From Myxococcaceae bacterium JPH2 (GTDB taxonomy: Bacteria > Myxococcota > Myxococcia > Myxococcales > Myxococcaceae): a stretch of DNA of 64,000 bases. The notes under the pieces were generated by a model. It was not told the origin of the DNA and ran no database searches. It saw only the letters and a program-made list of their open reading frames with translations. This document shows positions 61,575-64,000 of the stretch, piece by piece. Location: NCBI GenBank assembly GCA_016458225.1, contig JAEMGR010000001.1, positions 124,001 through 188,000 of the forward strand. The letters are read 5' to 3'. Positions within the stretch are counted from its first letter, which is position 1, and every line of letters starts with the position of its first letter. The translations under genes were made by a program, and so were the position numbers.

Positions 61575-62680
61575 AGTGGGTCATCGTGCCGGAGCCGAGC
61601 GAGTGGGTGGCGCACCTCCCGGAGCTTCTCGGCAGAGGGACAGGCGCGCGCGTGTTGGCACCGTGGGCACTTCCGGACCTGCCGGCCCCGCTCGTTCCCT
61701 CCGCCCTGCGCGCGGCCCTCCGCCGTCGTCGCCTGGAGGCCCCCGAAAGCAGCCAGGTGGTCTCCGTGCCAGGGTGGATGGCGCTCGAAGCCGGGCTGCG
61801 CGCATGGGGGACCACCACCCAGTCCCGGCTCCGCGCTCGCTTCGCGCTGCGCCAGGGCATCTCGCGACTGGCCGCGCTCCGAACCCCGGCCGCGCTGTCC
61901 CGCGTGGTCGCTCCGTCCCTGGCGGCGCGCGAGGTGTTCGTGGCGGCGCGAGCGCGGGGCGCCCGATGCGTCCTGGTGGAGGACCTGCCCAACCTGCGCG
62001 CCCTCCACGCGGACCTGGACGAGGCCTTCGCGCGCCACCCCGAGGAGCACTTCCTGCGCAACCATCGCGCCAGCGCCCGCGACGTGGCACGGCAGGAAGC
62101 GGAGCGACTCCTCGCGGACGAAATCTGGGTGCGGGGTGACTTCGCTCGCGAGCAACTCCTGCGCGCCGGCGTCCCGGCGGAGCGGATTCGAGAGCTGCAC
62201 CCTCGCCCCGAGACCGTCGACGCTTCGAGAGAGCGCACGTCCACGGGTCACCGCGTGACGCACCTGCACCGCGTGGCGCTGCTGGCGGGTCCGGCGCTCG
62301 CGCGAATGGGCGCGCCCGAGGCCCTGGCCGCCCTGGAAGCCCGCCCTGAATGGACCCTCTGGGTGCGCCCCGCCGAGGACTCGGACCTGATGCGCCTGGA
62401 GCATCCCCGGGTCCGCGTGGTGACGGCCCAGCAGCAGCAGGCCCTGGACGGTGTGGCTGCGGTGCTCGCCCCCGCCTGGTGCGAGAGCCAGCCGCCCGAA
62501 CTGGCCCGAGCCATCGCCCGAGGCATCCCGGTCATCGCCACGGACCGGGCGGCGGGCTTCCTGCCCTGCCGCACCATCCCCCGAGGCAACGTCCCGGCCC
62601 TGGTGGCGGAGCTGGATGCGCTCACGCCCCCACGCCGAAGCGCGCTCGCGCAGGGCAGCCCGCACCGGAACCCGCGGTAG
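61571..62680 (+). CDS. Glycosyltransferase family 4-like protein
   Basis: 369 residues. The C-terminal half resembles GT4 donor-binding domains: GVAAVLAPAWCESQPPELARAIARGIPVIATDRAAG, with the ExxxxxxxE-like spacing. The N-terminal domain has RDVARQEAERLLADEIWVRGDFAREQLLRAGVPAERIRELHP, like nucleotide-sugar enzymes. Exact substrate unknown. ATGA overlap with VanW indicates linked expression and perhaps a shared role in cell-wall glycan modification. Confidence 0.72.
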   Translation: MKWVIVPEPSEWVAHLPELLGRGTGARVLAPWALPDLPAPLVPSALRAALRRRRLEAPESSQVVSVPGWMALEAGLRAWGTTTQSRLRARFALRQGISRLAALRTPAALSRVVAPSLAAREVFVAARARGARCVLVEDLPNLRALHADLDEAFARHPEEHFLRNHRASARDVARQEAERLLADEIWVRGDFAREQLLRAGVPAERIRELHPRPETVDASRERTSTGHRVTHLHRVALLAGPALARMGAPEALAALEARPEWTLWVRPAEDSDLMRLEHPRVRVVTAQQQQALDGVAAVLAPAWCESQPPELARAIARGIPVIATDRAAGFLPCRTIPRGNVPALVAELDALTPPRRSALAQGSPHRNPR

Positions 62681-62704
62681 ACGCGGGTCCCGGCTTGGCG
62701 CTCG

Positions 62705-64000
62705 CTACTCCACCCGCTCGATGACGAGCGGACGCGGCGCGGGCGCCTGGGCTCCCACGCGGTAGGCGGCCAGCAGGCGCGCCTTCACGTCCTCCACGGG
62801 GGCCGCGTCGTTGTAGTGCACGCGCACCATCGGCTCGCCGCGCGTCACCGCGTCCCCCACCTTCTTCAGCAGGGTGAAGCCCACCGCCGGGTCGATGCGG
62901 CTGTCCACGCGCTGGCGGCCCGCGCCGAGCGCCACCGCGGCCAGGCCCACGCCCTCGGTGTGGATGCTCGTCACGAAGCCATCCGCGGGCGCCACCACGT
63001 CCACGGTGGACCGCGCCGTGGGCAGGAGCGAGTAGTCGTCGATGGCGTGCGGGTCGCCGCCCTGCGACTGGACGATCTCCTTGAGCTTGCGCACCGCGCT
63101 GCCGTCCTCCACCGACTTGCGCAGCTTCTCGCGGGCCTCGGCCACCGAGCCGGCCTTCTTGCCCAGCACCAGCATCTCCGCCGTGAGCGCGTAGGTGATT
63201 TCGGTGTAGTCCTCGGGCGCGTCGCCGCGGAGCATGTCCACCGCCTCGCGGACCTCCAGCGCGTTGCCAATCTGCCGGCCCAGCGGCTGGTCCATGTCCG
63301 TCAGCAGCGCCACGACCTTGCGGTTCATCTCCGCGCCCAGGCCAATCATGGTGCGCGCCAGCGTGCGGGCGTCATCCACGGTCTTCATGAACGCGCCGCT
63401 GCCCACCTTCACGTCCAGCACGAGGGCGTCGATGCCCTCCGCCAGCTTCTTGCTCATGATGGACGAGGCAATCAGCGGGATGCAGTCCACCGTCGCCGTC
63501 ACGTCGCGCAGGGCGTAGAGCTTCTTGTCGGCGGGCGCCACCTGCGCCGTCTGGCCGATGAGGCAGCAGCCCACCTCGCGCACCAGCCGACGGTACTCGC
63601 TGGTGGGCAGGTCCACCCGGAAGCCGGGGATGGACTCCAGCTTGTCCAGCGTCCCGCCCGTGTGGCCCAGGCCTCGGCCTGAAATCATGGGCACCGGCAC
63701 GCCACAGGCCGCCGCCAGGGGCGCCAGGCTCAGGGAGACCTTGTCCCCCACGCCTCCCGTGGAGTGCTTGTCCACCTTCACCGCCGGCGTGTCCGAGAGG
63801 TCCAGCACCTCGCCGGACTCCAGCATCGCCCGGGCCCACGCGCCCAGCTCCCGCGCGTCCAGCCCCTTGAAGAAGATGGCCATGCACATGGCGGCCATCT
63901 GGTAGTCCGCTACCGTGCCCGCGGTGTATGCCTCGATGAATGCCCGGATGTCCGACGGGTCCAGCTTCTGGCCGTCGCGCTTGGCCTTGATGAGCTCGTA
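62705..64000 (-). CDS. Pyrimidine-nucleoside/thymidine phosphorylase (5' end just outside window)
   Basis: 431 codons up to the right edge of the window; only a few N-terminal codons seem to be missing, since YELIKAKRDGQKL is normally near the start. The family signature VKVDKHSTGGVGDKVSL and the phosphate-binding region are intact, as is GRGLGHTGGTLDKLESIPGF. It catalyses phosphorolysis of thymidine (DeoA) or of both uridine and thymidine (Pdp); sequence alone does not separate the two. Length suits both (433-440). With cytidine deaminase nearby it completes a pyrimidine salvage path. Confidence 0.95.
   Translation of the reverse strand, partial: YELIKAKRDGQKLDPSDIRAFIEAYTAGTVADYQMAAMCMAIFFKGLDARELGAWARAMLESGEVLDLSDTPAVKVDKHSTGGVGDKVSLSLAPLAAACGVPVPMISGRGLGHTGGTLDKLESIPGFRVDLPTSEYRRLVREVGCCLIGQTAQVAPADKKLYALRDVTATVDCIPLIASSIMSKKLAEGIDALVLDVKVGSGAFMKTVDDARTLARTMIGLGAEMNRKVVALLTDMDQPLGRQIGNALEVREAVDMLRGDAPEDYTEITYALTAEMLVLGKKAGSVAEAREKLRKSVEDGSAVRKLKEIVQSQGGDPHAIDDYSLLPTARSTVDVVAPADGFVTSIHTEGVGLAAVALGAGRQRVDSRIDPAVGFTLLKKVGDAVTRGEPMVRVHYNDAAPVEDVKARLLAAYRVGAQAPAPRPLVIERVE

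Overview
The window is GC-rich (roughly 70%) bacterial DNA with tightly packed, often 4-bp-overlapping genes. Its content points to a Myxococcaceae-type deltaproteobacterium (Myxococcota): a eukaryote-like Ser/Thr kinase with PEGA-like repeats, single-domain PilZ proteins, an unusual sigma-54 activator, abundant lipoproteins, a complete Bat operon and a flagellar-like type III secretion cluster without flagellar filament genes. I see no rRNA, tRNA, CRISPR array, insertion sequence or phage gene.

Layout. 1-7.3 kb (plus strand): 3' part of ligA, acylphosphatase, a DUF3052 protein, an RNase E/G with a huge insertion and RGG tail, a YihY/BrkB membrane protein and an HU-like protein. 7.4-16.2 kb (minus): an eleven-gene type III secretion operon read as sctF?-sctI-sctJ-unknown-sctQ-fliO-like-sctR-sctS-sctT-sctU-sctV. 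The second half has the flagellar order fliM/N-O-P-Q-R-flhB-flhA and no secretin, ATPase or filament genes are present. 16.4-17.2 kb: a PilZ protein and a receiver-only response regulator. 17.4-25.9 kb (minus): moxR, DUF58, a BatD-like/DUF4381 protein, batA, batB, batC, batD, batE, transcribed from one TAGGCT-type promoter.

26-29.7 kb (plus): an alpha/beta hydrolase and a DUF2157/DUF4401/GDYXXLXY membrane trio. 29.7-39.2 kb (minus): a sigma-54 activator, a methyltransferase, a CBS-pair protein, a ZIP transporter, a four-gene envelope cluster around an LpoB-like lipoprotein, and an MscS channel. 39.3-44.5 kb (plus): a receiver protein, a lipoprotein fusing a phosphatase-like domain to a four-heme cytochrome, a MltD-like transglycosylase with three LysM domains, and an L,D-transpeptidase. 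44.5-56.4 kb (minus): a tandem AAA+ protein, a membrane Ser/Thr kinase, a four-gene ABC exporter/lipoprotein operon, and a PspA/periplasmic-binding/coiled-coil trio. 56.6-64 kb: a histidine kinase converging on an MtaD-like deaminase, then cytidine deaminase and PilZ; a VanW-glycosyltransferase pair; and a nearly complete pyrimidine-nucleoside phosphorylase at the right edge.

How the genes work together. Cell-envelope biology dominates: peptidoglycan (MltD, L,D-transpeptidase, LpoB, VanW), envelope stress (PspA, MscS, ABC exporter) and Bat proteins. Nucleoside salvage (cdd, deoA/pdp, MtaD-like) clusters at the right end. The most notable system is the type III secretion operon, which mixes flagellar and injectisome features. 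Three unrelated genes share a recognisable promoter, TTGAnC-like, 18-19 bp, TAGGCT, lying 26-29 nt before the start codon, and several intergenic regions carry tandem or very strong hairpins.
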